Part shown: positions 53,601-63,698 of the stretch, piece by piece | Numbering within the stretch: the first letter of the stretch is position 1 | Layout of the letters: each line of letters begins with the position of its first letter | From: Selaginella moellendorffii | Taxonomy: Eukaryota; Streptophyta; Lycopodiopsida; Selaginellales; Selaginellaceae | Direction of reading: 5' to 3' | Length of the DNA stretch: 64,000 bases | NCBI RefSeq assembly: GCF_000143415.4 | Contig: NW_003314281.1 | Span: 1,164,358-1,228,357, forward strand | Translations under genes and position numbers: made by a program | The notes under the pieces: generated by a model | Seen by the model: only the letters and a program-made list of their open reading frames with translations | What the model was told of the DNA's origin: nothing | Database searches by the model: none

Positions 53601-54060
53601 CTGGTGGCAAGCTCAAAGAAAGAAATATACCTCGAGAATTCTCCTCAAAATATCAAATGTCACATAGTTCCTGGCGTGGCCGATATGGGAAGAATCATAG
53701 ACAGTCGGTCCACATATATACCAAGTCACTGGAAGTAGCAATGCTGGAGAAATCGAGGAAAGCAAAGGAAAAATCCTCACCTCGTTTGGATCCATCGCTC
53801 GTCGCGAACGGCACCTTGTGGCCGCACAGCGTGTTGTTGACGATCAATCCCTGAGGAGGAGGAGCTGGAGGCGATGGCGGGATCCATCCTCCTTTGGCGC
53901 CATTGGCGCTCTGCGCAGCCATAGCCGTAGCGTCAAACCCTAATTTCCTCACGGCCAAACGCCGGAAGGAAGAAAGGCCAAAATTTCTCATGGGGTAGGC
54001 AGCGCTGCCTCGATTCGATCCAAATCGCCATAATTTGAAGGTTTCGATGGAAGCAAGCAT
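50620..54060 (-). CDS. Cysteinyl-tRNA synthetase, eukaryotic type
   Basis: Charges tRNA-Cys with cysteine. 20 exons: 54060-53781, 53728-53631, 53573-53448, 53398-53279, 53223-53015, 52967-52893, 52831-52736, 52686-52560, 52515-52388, 52330-52264, 52211-52122, 52071-52003, 51955-51860, 51807-51730, 51677-51582, 51532-51454, 51397-51264, 51211-51017, 50968-50825, 50757-50620. The joined frame is open for 814 aa. Zinc ligands are seen in [19 protein letters not shown] and FPHHDNE; the HIGH motif is in SSHIGHARN, and KMSKS in [10 protein letters not shown]. The insert after the HIGH domain and the C-terminal [10 protein letters not shown] region are of the eukaryotic cytosolic type. The first 46 residues are basic and hydroxyl-rich like a targeting peptide, and a second ATG (M47, [12 protein letters not shown]) could give a cytosolic form. 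Dual targeting is inference. Confidence 0.93.
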
Positions 54061-54109
54061 TCTAAGTGGAAGATCCGAGAGTAAGACTGGATCATCGTGC
54101 GGCAACGAT

Positions 54110-54118
54110 AAACCCTAG
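54110..54118 (-). promoter_or_regulatory. Telo-box upstream of cysteinyl-tRNA synthetase
   Basis: AAACCCTAG 50 bp upstream of the start codon; the motif is typical for plant translation genes. Confidence 0.5.
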
Positions 54119-54225
54119 CTCCGAGAGCCCTAATTTGATAAACGGGATATTAGGGCTTTGGGAAAAAGGTGAGGTGGCCTATATAGGTGAGGGGGTTGGG
54201 GTAAGGTTTTTCCAGTCCAAGGCAA

Positions 54226-54477
54226 ATGGAGAGGAAGAGCGCTCCAACTTTTGATGTTGTTGAGCCTCCGCCGGGGCTCAGGATCAAATGCCCGCGCGAT
54301 CCCTCGCTTTTTGATCCGGATGCGTTGATAGATCGATGTGAGGATGCTTTGGATGAGATATCTGAGATTCTCGAAATACTATTCAAGAATTTGGAGTTTC
54401 GAGATAGAGGGCTCAAGCGTTGTTCTAGAGGAAAACAACAAACGAAACCTTTTTGTTTGAAGGGTGATAAAAAATAA
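54226..54477 (+). CDS. Small acidic hypothetical protein
   Basis: 83-codon frame starting MERKSAPTFDVVEPPPGLRI. The first 60 residues are compositionally protein-like (IDRCEDALDEISEILEILFK, an amphipathic helix), with a basic tail. It is divergent from the cysteinyl-tRNA synthetase gene (166 bp between starts). I recognise no family. It could instead be the first exon of a longer or lost gene, since the ORF ends shortly before the 3' end of the FtsH-like gene. Confidence 0.4.
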   Translation: MERKSAPTFDVVEPPPGLRIKCPRDPSLFDPDALIDRCEDALDEISEILEILFKNLEFRDRGLKRCSRGKQQTKPFCLKGDKK

Positions 54478-54494
54478 TATAACCATGGCTTTCT

Positions 54495-56452
54495 TTACAT
54501 TGTGTTGCTTTGAACGTAGCGTTCTTCCTTTCCGCCTCTCACGCTCTGGACAAGAGCGCACACCTTCCTCTCAAAATCGCTCAAAAAGTTTGGTTCTTGG
54601 CCAATTCCATACTTCGATCGATCGACCGCTTCTCTGAAGTTGTCGAGATTGACAGCAGATTGTCCTGGATCAACCAGTGTCACAAAAAAAGTTGGAAAGG
54701 ATCAAAAGAAAAGGATCAGTGATTTTCTCGTTACCTCGTCGAGCGGCCAAGAGCGCTGCTTCGTTCACCACGTTTGCCAAGTCGGCACCAACAAAGCCCG
54801 GCGTGATGCTCGCTACAAATCTCTGGAGCTCTTCCGGATCGCCTTCTACACGAACGCCCCTCATATGAACAGCGAGAACTTGTCTCCGGCCATCCAAGTC
54901 GGGCTCCCTCACGAAAACTTTCCTGGAGAATCGCCCCGCTCGACACAGCGCTGGATCCAGCGCGTCGGCTCGGTTTGTAGCTGCGAGGACGAGCACTCCA
55001 GTCCCGGATTCGAAGCCATCCATCTCAGTCAGGAGCTGCGAACAAAGGACGACGAGCTCGCTCACTCAAGAGAGAAAAGAAGAACTTAGAAGATTTTTGT
55101 TCTACCTGGTTGAGAGTTTGGTCCCGCTCATCGTTGAAACCACGTCCTCTTTGTCCTCCGACAGCATCGAGCTCATCAATGAAGATCACCGACGGTGCGT
55201 GCTTCCGAGCCACGGTGAAAAGCTCTCGTATGCGCGCTGCTCCTCGTCCCACGAACATCTCCACAAACTCGCTCGCCGAGGCCGCAAAGAATGGAACTCC
55301 GGCCTCTCCCGCGAGTGCCCGAGCGAGAAGCGTCTTCCCAGTTCCTGGAGGCCCGATAAGCAACACTCCTTTTGGAAACTTGGCACCTAAGCTCCGGAAG
55401 TTCAAGGCTCCTCTCAAACAAGACACTATCTGGAAGAAAAGAAAAACCATGAGAGGAAGACGAAGTTTCTTTCGCAAACTTACCTCGAGAAGCTCGTCTT
55501 TCGCAGTGTCAACTCCAGCAACATCCTCAAACTTGACGCTCTGGATGTTCTTCCTTCGTTTCTTGGACATGTCGGCCTTGCCAGTGATCTGCCGGTGCAT
55601 CAACCACATCAGTGGAGTGAGCGGGATCCACAAAGTGAGGAGAGTGCCGATGACCGAGGCAGCAACCGAGCTGAATGATCGAGGAGCCGAGCTATACTCA
55701 ACGTTGCCAGCTCCATTTCTCAGCAATCCCAGCAAGTAGCTCTCGTCGTGCCGGATCTTCCTCGTACAAAACTGCCAAGTTTTCTCTCCTGTGCCTTTGC
55801 CTCTGCCAGAAGAAGAAGAAGCACTCTTCACGCTCGAAGTAGCCATGGAGTTTGCTTCTTCTTCTCCGGATCCCACTTTCTCGGCAACGATGTTGAAAAA
55901 GATTTGAGATGAGCCCTCCTCGAACAAAACGCTCTGGACACGCTGAGCTTCCAGTGATTGAATGAGAGTCGAGTAAGAAACGCTGGTTGGAGCAGTAGCA
56001 GCCGAGAGCTGGACCAAAAAACTCCCGGCCGTGAAGAGGCATGCTACAAATCCTCCGCCCAAAATCCCCCTCCAGTTCTTCCTCAAAGCTCTCGAGAATC
56101 TCGCAGCCGAGAACCACAAAAAGATCTTAACCGACCTCCGCCATAGCCGCATTCTAACTCGTAGAACTCGAAGCCATGGCTTTCTTGTTGCCTGGATTTC
56201 TCTCTTCCCGTCATTGCTGTTGCTGCTGCTACTGTTCCTGCCGATTACCGCTAGAGGTCTTCTTCCAAAGTTGTGCTCGCTTTGATACGAAGAACACCTC
56301 AAGCTTAACCGGCATCTCTTGTCGTCTCCACCGCCGCTAGCCCTACTACCGCGAGGCCATAGCCGCGCTCTATGGAAACTATCCGAGCTCGAGGTAGTGA
56401 AAAGTGTACCTGTGGTGGAGACCTTGTGGAATCCATAGCACGCAGCATTCAT
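54495..56452 (-). CDS. FtsH-like AAA-ATPase without protease domain (FtsHi3-like)
   Basis: Four exons: 56452-55484, 55429-55106, 55035-54735 and 54664-54495; 587 aa. A long Ser/Arg-rich N-terminus suggests plastid targeting. Two membrane helices lie near residues 130-148 and 263-284. The AAA module has [16 protein letters not shown], Walker A GPPGTGKT (349-356), Walker [18 protein letters not shown], and the second region of homology [18 protein letters not shown]. The domain continues to [15 protein letters not shown] and [13 protein letters not shown], then [19 protein letters not shown] and stop. In proteolytic FtsH this last stretch would contain HEAGH. Here the zinc motif is replaced, and no M41 peptidase follows. 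Plant FtsHi proteins are inactive, and FtsHi3 is similarly short, so this is probably natural rather than a broken gene. An envelope protein-import motor or chaperone role is inference. Confidence 0.85.
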
Positions 56453-59160
56453 TCCGGCTCTCGCTACCTAGAAGGTAGGGCATTTGGTAAGATAAAACTC
56501 TTTCACAGGAATAAGAGTTGCTTAATAGTGGTCAAACAGCCACTTGCCGGTTCGCGGTCAAAGGATGAAATCAAAGACGAGTGACTAGTGACGAGTGACC
56601 ATGTAACTCCAATGTTAATGGATACGGGGCCGCGCCAGCCATAGCAGGTGTCAAAAGCTTGGGTCGATCTGGTGGCCACAATGGGGGATGGCAAAACAAG
56701 ATGAGCTTCACTTCAGCAGGGTAATTTAAATTCTTTTGACAGATCCTGAGCTCTGGCATTAGCCAGATTGCAGAAAACTTGCTGCAAGCCCAAACTGCTC
56801 CAACTCCTTGTGAGAATGTTCTTAAAATTCTGAGTTCTTAGCATTTTTATGTCCAACTGCGAGATGAAGATCTGTTGTAAATCCTTCCTGAGCAAATGCT
56901 AACAAAACTTATGGACGGAGGCTTTTGCCAGCATAGTTATGATTGCAAGATATTACAAAGCTTTGAAGTTGACTTATGTCTAATTGATTAAACTTACAAA
57001 ATACATTTTTCCATGCTATCTACTATGCAGTCAGTCCCTGCTTTCCTATCATTTGTGTTAAAAGAAAGTGAGATAGAGTGATTTAAAATGGAAGGGAGTG
57101 ATCAAAAGAAAAGAAGCGTTGGAACCAAGAAACTAGAATTAACTAGGGCCATTTCAGTCTTAGTGTTTTTTTAGTGTTAACCATCAGTTTAGCGCATCTA
57201 AAAGGTCTACTTAGTGTTAACAAATTTTAGCACATATTTGCCATTATTGAAAATATTTTACATTTTGAGTGAAAATTGACACAAGTAATAGAATAAAAAA
57301 GTATATAAATTAATAGATGTTGCATAATTTATAATATAGACTAGAAATGTATTAATAAAATAAAGTAAGGCAAGCAGTGTGCTAATATAAATTTTTCACA
57401 AGAAATAAAAGAATAATATAAAAATGTTAGTATAAAAAGTTTATATAAATTTCGGCTGTAAGGTTTGTAAATACATGTATATACTATTAAATATATATTT
57501 TTGTGGGAAAAACAATGGAAGAAAACATTAAAAAGTTTCGTCCACCTAGAAAAGAAAAATTCATAATAGTATTACTATGAGGAAAAATTAAATATTAAAT
57601 TCACATATTTAGTTATATATAATATTTTAACTTTATGTCACTTTATAAAGGATTTAAAGACTCACAAATTAATAAAGAAAAATTATATAAAATAATACTT
57701 TAATTTTTTCTTGAAAAATTAAAGATGTGGCAATAAAATTAATAGGCAAGTAAAAATAATATAAAGTTAATCAACCTATTATTTAAATTAGAGAAACAAT
57801 ATTTTATTTACAATCTTGAATAAAAAAGGTTTATATATAAACAAAAGAAACTAATTTATTATTTATATTATGATACAAATTATTTATTGATCTAACCATC
57901 AACTTATTTTAGATAGAAATACTTAACAATAAAAATAGTTTTCAGTAGAAAAACTATAATATAATTTCATTTTTTATTTAGAAACATTTATAATGACTTT
58001 ATGACCTTTAAAAATTTACAACATCATTAAAAGAAAGTCAGGTTTCAAGGTAATAAGTTATTCATTATAAAACTTTAAAGAAGTTAATATTAAAATGTAA
58101 ATTTTAATTTAAATATAACTCCATAAATTAAATAATGTTAAAATGATTTTTCTGAAATTTTCTATATATCAACAAGTAAATAATTTAATATTTTTAATAA
58201 TATTTTATATAATATTATGATTTGCAATATAAAGTTTATAATATCAGTAAATGCTTTGTAACATAAAAACTTACAACCTCAATAATGTATACAAAACAAT
58301 AAATAATTATTTATTATGATTGAAACTCTAACTCAAAAGTGTCTAAAGAGGAACAAAATTGAGAAATAAAAGGTGCCAACCATAGCAAAAATTAATTTTG
58401 ATATTCACATTGTTGTAAAAAATAGATAAAAAATATTTTAGACTTTTTATTTTTTTTTTTTTAGTTTTTATTTTTTTAATAGTCATAAAGTGTATAGTCA
58501 TAAAAATCCTAAAAAATTATGGGCTAAAAAACAAAGTTAATTTATACAAATTTTCAGAAATGCTTATGTATGGAGTTAAAGTTTTTTTTAATCTTTTCTC
58601 ACTCTTTTTAAAAGTTTTTAAAATATATTTCCATATAAAAAAGTTATAAAGTGGTATAAATGTTGTTTAGGATATAATAATATGTATATCAATTTTATAT
58701 AATATAAATTAGTAAAAAACTAGTAGTGGCTGTGGTTGTGACATTTCTGTAACCTTAGTATACGCTCATTTAAAACTTAATGTAATATCCATTTTTATAT
58801 TTAAATAAATACTATAACTAATTTAATTAACTATATTACTATAGTATTATAATTAATATATTATATACTTATAACTTTTTATATTAAATTAAATATTTAT
58901 TAAATGTTCTATTTTATTTACATTTCTTTAACATGTAATAGTATAATTTGCAATATAAAAAAAGGAAATTTATAAATCCTAGAGATTCTGAAAGTTAAAC
59001 TTATTTAGCTCACCAACCAAATTGTTATAGTAAAAGTGACCCTAAAATAAGTGAAATTGAGTGAACTATCATGAATTAAGTGATGGAAAGATTCACATGA
59101 TCTATGGAGTGCTTGTTGCCATGAGAACGAGACCGTATTGGTCATTGTTTCCAACACCCT
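56453..59160. other. AT-rich intergenic desert
   Basis: From about 57100 to 59000 the DNA is extremely AT-rich, with long A/T runs and no open frame above 60 codons. I recognise no repeat boundaries, RNA gene or transposon motif. 56460-57100 is less AT-rich but also shows nothing coding. Confidence 0.7.
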
Positions 59161-59663
59161 GTGAACCAAAAGAGCTTCTCTTCATTTCTTCGGTTTACAG
59201 CTTACCTGCATTTGGACGAGAAGCTCAGTTTTGATTCGTCTCGTCTCCTTGCTCTCGTTGCCTTCACCGCATTGTCCACACAGCGAATCAATCTCGTCCC
59301 CTGGCCATTTGGAAAAAGTTGGCTACAAGCTTCTCGCTCTCCCCCAACTAGCTCTAATGAAGAAATACTGTTGTCACCAATTTATCACAGTCATACCTCA
59401 AGGTGGAGTCCGAGAACCGCTTCTGATCCCTTTTCATCACAGGGGTGCAATGTTCTGGAGATCCCCTCCATGTTCCTTGTGACAAACAGGCAATTTCATC
59501 CTCAGGCATTGCTACCTTAAGTACGGTACACACTAACAACATAGAGAAAGGGAGCCTAGAATGTCACCTTGAGATACAAAACCAAGGCCACACTTCAGAG
59601 TCACACCTGTAGCCACAGTATATGGCCTTCATTACTCCCGTCATCAATCTTCTACGTCCAGCT
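59161..59663. other. Downstream region of PPR gene, coding unclear
   Basis: A 119-codon plus-strand frame (59161-59520) is open but unlike known families. Immediately downstream of the PPR stop, an alternative minus frame reads SSRAGRRRLMTGVMK (59620-59665 region), which resembles the continuation of a PPR E motif and may be its frameshifted end. Confidence 0.4.
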
Positions 59664-61832
59664 CTACTCGAATCGATCATCCGGGCCACTGGAACCATAC
59701 AAGTTTGCCAGCAAAACGTATGAGAAGGTTCCTCCGGGATCCATCTCCAGCGCCTTCTCAGCTGCTCGGACACCAGCAATCTCATCCTTGCTCGCAGCGC
59801 AAGCCGCGAGCAAAATCCCCCACACAACGTCGTGAGCTTCGAAAGGCATGGCCGCCGCAATCCCGTGCGCCAAGCTCAGCTGCCCCGACCTCGCAAAGAT
59901 ATCTATCACGCAGCAAAAGTGCTCTCTCGCGGGAGCCACGCCAAAGTCACAGGCCATGCCAGAGAAGAGAGCCAGAGCTTCGCAAACCATGCCTCCATGG
60001 CTGCACGACGTCAACACGCTTGCGAGGGTCGTCTTGTCCGGCTTGAAACCAGCCAAGTTCATCGCCCTCAAGAGCTGGATCGCTCGCCCCGATCGCGAGT
60101 AAGCTCGGATCATCGCGTTCCACGACACTGTGTCCTGGCAAGGCATCTCGTCGAAAGTAGTCCTGGCCTCTCGGAGGAAACCATTTTGCTCGTAGACCGT
60201 GGCCATAGCGTTCCAAGCCGCGACGTCTCGTCCAGGCATGCTCTCAAAAACATCCCTCGCTTCATCAAGAGACCCGTTTTGTCCGAGGCCCGAGACTACC
60301 GAGCTCCACGACACGACTTGTCTCTGCGGGATCTGATCAAACAGCGCCCTGGCCTCGTCGAGGAATCCAAACTGGCAGTAAACTCCGATCATGCTGTTCC
60401 ACGAGACGACGTCCCGCTGTGGCATCTGCTCGAAAGTCTTGCGAGACTTTTCCCAGAAACCGTTTAGAGCGTATGCCATGATCGCTGCGTTGAAAGACAC
60501 AACGTTGAGCTGCGGCATCCTCTCCAGCAACACCATGGATTCATCAAACAGGCCAGCGCGAGCGAATCCAGGGACCAGACTCGTCCAAGAACACATATCC
60601 CTCTCTGGAAGCTCGTCAAACTTCGCCTTCGCATCGCCCAACGAGCCGCTCTGCGCATACGCTGCAATGACCGAGTTCCACGAGACCGTGTTCCTGTGAG
60701 GGATCTTCTCAAACACCGCCAGCGCTAGATCGATGCTGCAGCACTGCTCCCCAGCGATCACCAGCGCCGTCCACGAGATCACGTCCCTCTCCGGCATCTG
60801 ATCAAACAGAAACTTCGATTCCTCCATATACCCATTCCGAGCATACGCTGAAACGATGGAGTTCCACGACACCAGATCCCTGTGAGGCATCCTCTCAAAC
60901 ACCGTCCTCGCTCGATCGACATCAAAGTCACAGAGAAAAGATCTAGCCATCGTGTTCCACGCGCCGACACTGCGATTCTCCATAGAATCAAACGTCGATT
61001 TCGCCTCTAGCACACGGCCATTCTGGGCGAGGAGCAAAACCATCACGCAGCACGCCACGGAATCCTTCTCGCCCATCGCATCGAATGCCCTCCTCGCCTC
61101 GTCGATCAATCCACACTCCGAGAATGTGACGATCATCGCGGTGGCCAAGACAGTGTCGTGCTGGGGCATTTGTTCATACACTCTCTTGGCGCCATAGACA
61201 TTCCCAGCGCCGGCATATGCCTTGACCACGCCAGTCCACGCAAGCACGGTCAACTTGGGCATCCGGTCAAACAGCCACTTGGCATCCGCCGGTTCGCTGG
61301 CGCAAATGAGGCAATTCCACGCAACCTCGTTCCACGCGGGCATCCGGTCAAAGATTTTCTTTGCGTAGCTGGCGCACTGCGATTGGGCGTAGCCCGTGAC
61401 CATCGTGTTCCACGTCACTAGGTCGCGGTGGCGGCGCATGCTTTGAAAGAGTGTTCTTGCGGCGTCTAGATGCCCTCTCTGGGCATATGCGGAGATCATG
61501 GAGTTCCACGAGATTGTATCCGCGACCGGGAGCATTCGATCGAAGAGCTTCCTGGCCTCGCCCACGAATCCATTGCGGATGTAGACGAAGAGCATGAGAT
61601 TCCAGGAGCGAGTGTCGGGGTCGTGGATCATGGAATCGAAGACGAGCGATGCCGCCCGGAGGTCTGCGCAGCTGCCATACATGGCGAGGAGGTGCTCGGC
61701 GACGATCTTGGAGGCGGCGAGGCGGGGATCGCCCTGGATGTAGCGGTGCAACCGCTTGCCCTCTTCCAGATCCCTGGCCTTGGCGCAGGATTTGAGGCGA
61801 GAGAGGAGCTCCTCGGCCGAGAACTTTCTCAT
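59664..61832 (-). CDS. PLS-class pentatricopeptide repeat protein
   Basis: Intronless, 722 aa from ATG 61832 (one codon upstream is TTG). After an N-terminal PPR (LLSRLKSCAKARDLEEGKRL), about 16-17 tandem 31-residue S-type repeats follow with the pattern W..M...Y...G....A..LFD.MP.RD (e.g. VVSWNSMIGVYCQFGFLDEA). They end in a long repeat with AGFKPDKTTLASVLTSCSHG, an E-like region and ALEMDPGGTFSYVLLANLYG. It stops just inside the E motif; no DYW deaminase domain. Such proteins bind organellar RNA at about one base per repeat, and E-type members direct C-to-U editing, which is very extensive in Selaginella. The frame may be broken at the E motif. It is divergent from the second PPR gene (258 bp apart). 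Confidence 0.9.
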   Translation of the reverse strand: MRKFSAEELLSRLKSCAKARDLEEGKRLHRYIQGDPRLAASKIVAEHLLAMYGSCADLRAASLVFDSMIHDPDTRSWNLMLFVYIRNGFVGEARKLFDRMLPVADTISWNSMISAYAQRGHLDAARTLFQSMRRHRDLVTWNTMVTGYAQSQCASYAKKIFDRMPAWNEVAWNCLICASEPADAKWLFDRMPKLTVLAWTGVVKAYAGAGNVYGAKRVYEQMPQHDTVLATAMIVTFSECGLIDEARRAFDAMGEKDSVACCVMVLLLAQNGRVLEAKSTFDSMENRSVGAWNTMARSFLCDFDVDRARTVFERMPHRDLVSWNSIVSAYARNGYMEESKFLFDQMPERDVISWTALVIAGEQCCSIDLALAVFEKIPHRNTVSWNSVIAAYAQSGSLGDAKAKFDELPERDMCSWTSLVPGFARAGLFDESMVLLERMPQLNVVSFNAAIMAYALNGFWEKSRKTFEQMPQRDVVSWNSMIGVYCQFGFLDEARALFDQIPQRQVVSWSSVVSGLGQNGSLDEARDVFESMPGRDVAAWNAMATVYEQNGFLREARTTFDEMPCQDTVSWNAMIRAYSRSGRAIQLLRAMNLAGFKPDKTTLASVLTSCSHGGMVCEALALFSGMACDFGVAPAREHFCCVIDIFARSGQLSLAHGIAAAMPFEAHDVVWGILLAACAASKDEIAGVRAAEKALEMDPGGTFSYVLLANLYGSSGPDDRFE

Positions 61833-62090
61833 CAAATCCTCGCTCTCCGCCGCACATTTTGTCGATCATGGAACCTCCGGAGCTAAATTCCGATGTTGGG
61901 CGAGTGAGACTGCGCGTGTATAGCTGCTGGAATCCAGATCGAATAGACTCTCCATGCGCTCAAAGCGCCATAGCCATGCCCTAAATTACTGTTAGATCGG
62001 ACGGACAATATTTAAATAAGTTTCCCGCAAAGTAGAGATCCACCGTCCCTTGTGGAGGAATTAGGGTTCCTGAGTAAATCGTGCAATGGA
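61833..62090. promoter_or_regulatory. Shared upstream region of divergent PPR genes
   Basis: 258 bp between the two start codons. No clear TATA box was seen. The two genes differ in repeat layout, so this is not a simple recent inverted duplication. Confidence 0.5.
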
Positions 62091-63698
62091 ATGGAATCGC
62101 TCCTCCACAATCACGCCTCCATCGACATCCACACATACGCCACTCTTCTCCAGCAATGCGGCGAGCGCCGGGCTCTCGGCGACGGCAAAGCCCTCCACGC
62201 CCACATTGCGTCGCGGCTGCCAAATCCCCCACTCTTCCTCTCGAATCACTTGCTGGGCATGTACGCCAAATGCGGCAGCGCCCGCGACGCGCTCGCGGCC
62301 TTCGATTCCATGCGCGATCGCAACGTCGTCTCCTGGACAACCATCGTCACCGCATTTGCCCACGCCGGGCATCCCACCGCCGCGCTGCGTCTCTTCCAGC
62401 GCATGCTCGCGGAAGGCATCGCTCCAAACAAGGTGACATTCGTCGCTGTTCTTCACGCCTGTAGCGATTCCCGCGAGCTCCTCGATCCTGGAAGGATGAT
62501 CCACCGCTGCTGCGAGGAGTCCGGCCTCACTCGCGATCGCTCCGTCGCGATCTCGCTCGCCAACATGTATGGCAAGTGCGGGGACGTCGACACCGCCGCC
62601 TCGATGCTCGATGAGATGTTCCAGCCGGATGTGATCGCCTGGAGCGCGGTGATCACTGGATTCGCGCAGCAGGGGCGGAGCTCCGACGCTCTCCATCTCT
62701 TCCGGAGGATGCAGCACGAAGGCGTGATCGCCAACAAGATCACGCTCGTCGCCACCCTCAGCGCTTGCACGAACAGCTCGGCTCTGGCCGATGGGAAGTT
62801 TCTCCATTCTTTAATCGCCGAGAAGAAGCTCGAGAGTGATGTGATCGTCGGCGGAGCTCTTGTCACCATGTATACCAACTGTGGAAGCCTGGACGACGCT
62901 CGCCTGGCCTTTGGAGCTGTGAGACGTCCCAACGTCATCGCCTGGACTGCCATGATCTCTGCATGCGTCCACTTTGGAGAGCTCGACGAGGCGCTCCAGA
63001 TCTTCCGCTTGATAGAAGCCCAGTGCCTGGACGATCGCGAGCTCCTCCTCGACGGTATAGTTTTCGTGCCGCTCATCAATGCCTGTGCTCGTCTCACGGA
63101 TCTCTCCCAGGGCCGACGGCTTCACGCTCGGATCTCCAGCGATGAGAGCATCAAAGTCGACGTCCAGCTCGGGAACGCGCTCGTCAACATGTACTCCAAG
63201 TGTGGCAGCGTCGAGGAGGCCGCGAGAGTTTTCGATGGGATGAAGTACCGGAGCACTGTCAGCTGGAACACGATGATCTCGGCGTACGCGGTCGCTGGTC
63301 ACAGTGACAAGGTGCTGTGGATGTTTCACAGGATGCAGCAGGACGGTGTCGAGCCGGACGAAGTGAGCTTTGTCGGAGTCCTCTCGGCTTGCAATGCTGC
63401 TGGGACTGTCGAGGAGGGATGCAAGTACTTCGGACTTTGCTGCGAGGACTACCGCATTTTGTTGGAGCCGCAGCACTTCGGGTGTTTGATCGACTTGCTC
63501 GGCCGGGTTGGATATCTGGACGAGGCGGAAAGGCTGCTCAGGAGAATGACGGAGCCAGATGTCATGGCCTGGATGATGATGCTGGACGCTTGTCGAGTTC
63601 ACAACGACTTGACACGAGCTAAAGCTGCTGCCGAGCGTGTTCTTGAGCTGGATCCTGGAAACAGTGCGGCTTATATCATGTATACTCAATCAAGTTAA
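62091..63698 (+). CDS. PLS-class pentatricopeptide repeat protein
   Basis: Intronless, 535 aa from ATG 62091; the longer frame from 62052 would need a GTG start. Repeats of P, L and S types alternate in the normal order, e.g. THTY-type start (IHTYATLLQQCGERRALGDG), LGMYAKCGSARDALAAFDSM, RNVVSWTTIVTAFAHAGHPT, IAPNKVTFVAVLHACSDSRE. At least four PLS triplets precede the closing FGCLIDLLGRVGYLDEAERL and LELDPGNSAAYIM, where it ends. The E motif is cut short and there is no DYW domain. Predicted to be an organellar RNA-binding protein, with editing or stabilisation as its likely role. Editing would need a deaminase in trans. The regular triplets and intronless form are typical of lycophyte PPR expansion. 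Confidence 0.92.
   Translation: MESLLHNHASIDIHTYATLLQQCGERRALGDGKALHAHIASRLPNPPLFLSNHLLGMYAKCGSARDALAAFDSMRDRNVVSWTTIVTAFAHAGHPTAALRLFQRMLAEGIAPNKVTFVAVLHACSDSRELLDPGRMIHRCCEESGLTRDRSVAISLANMYGKCGDVDTAASMLDEMFQPDVIAWSAVITGFAQQGRSSDALHLFRRMQHEGVIANKITLVATLSACTNSSALADGKFLHSLIAEKKLESDVIVGGALVTMYTNCGSLDDARLAFGAVRRPNVIAWTAMISACVHFGELDEALQIFRLIEAQCLDDRELLLDGIVFVPLINACARLTDLSQGRRLHARISSDESIKVDVQLGNALVNMYSKCGSVEEAARVFDGMKYRSTVSWNTMISAYAVAGHSDKVLWMFHRMQQDGVEPDEVSFVGVLSACNAAGTVEEGCKYFGLCCEDYRILLEPQHFGCLIDLLGRVGYLDEAERLLRRMTEPDVMAWMMMLDACRVHNDLTRAKAAAERVLELDPGNSAAYIMYTQSS

Noticed and set aside
59161-59520. 119-codon plus-strand frame
   Set aside because: No recognisable domain; composition is serine- and proline-rich without a helix pattern. 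Cannot be supported as a gene.
62811-63689. 292-codon frame antisense to the plus-strand PPR gene
   Set aside because: Shadow frame in GC-rich coding DNA; no domain, and the sense frame has clear PPR repeats. Likewise 59832-60467 and 62061-62807.
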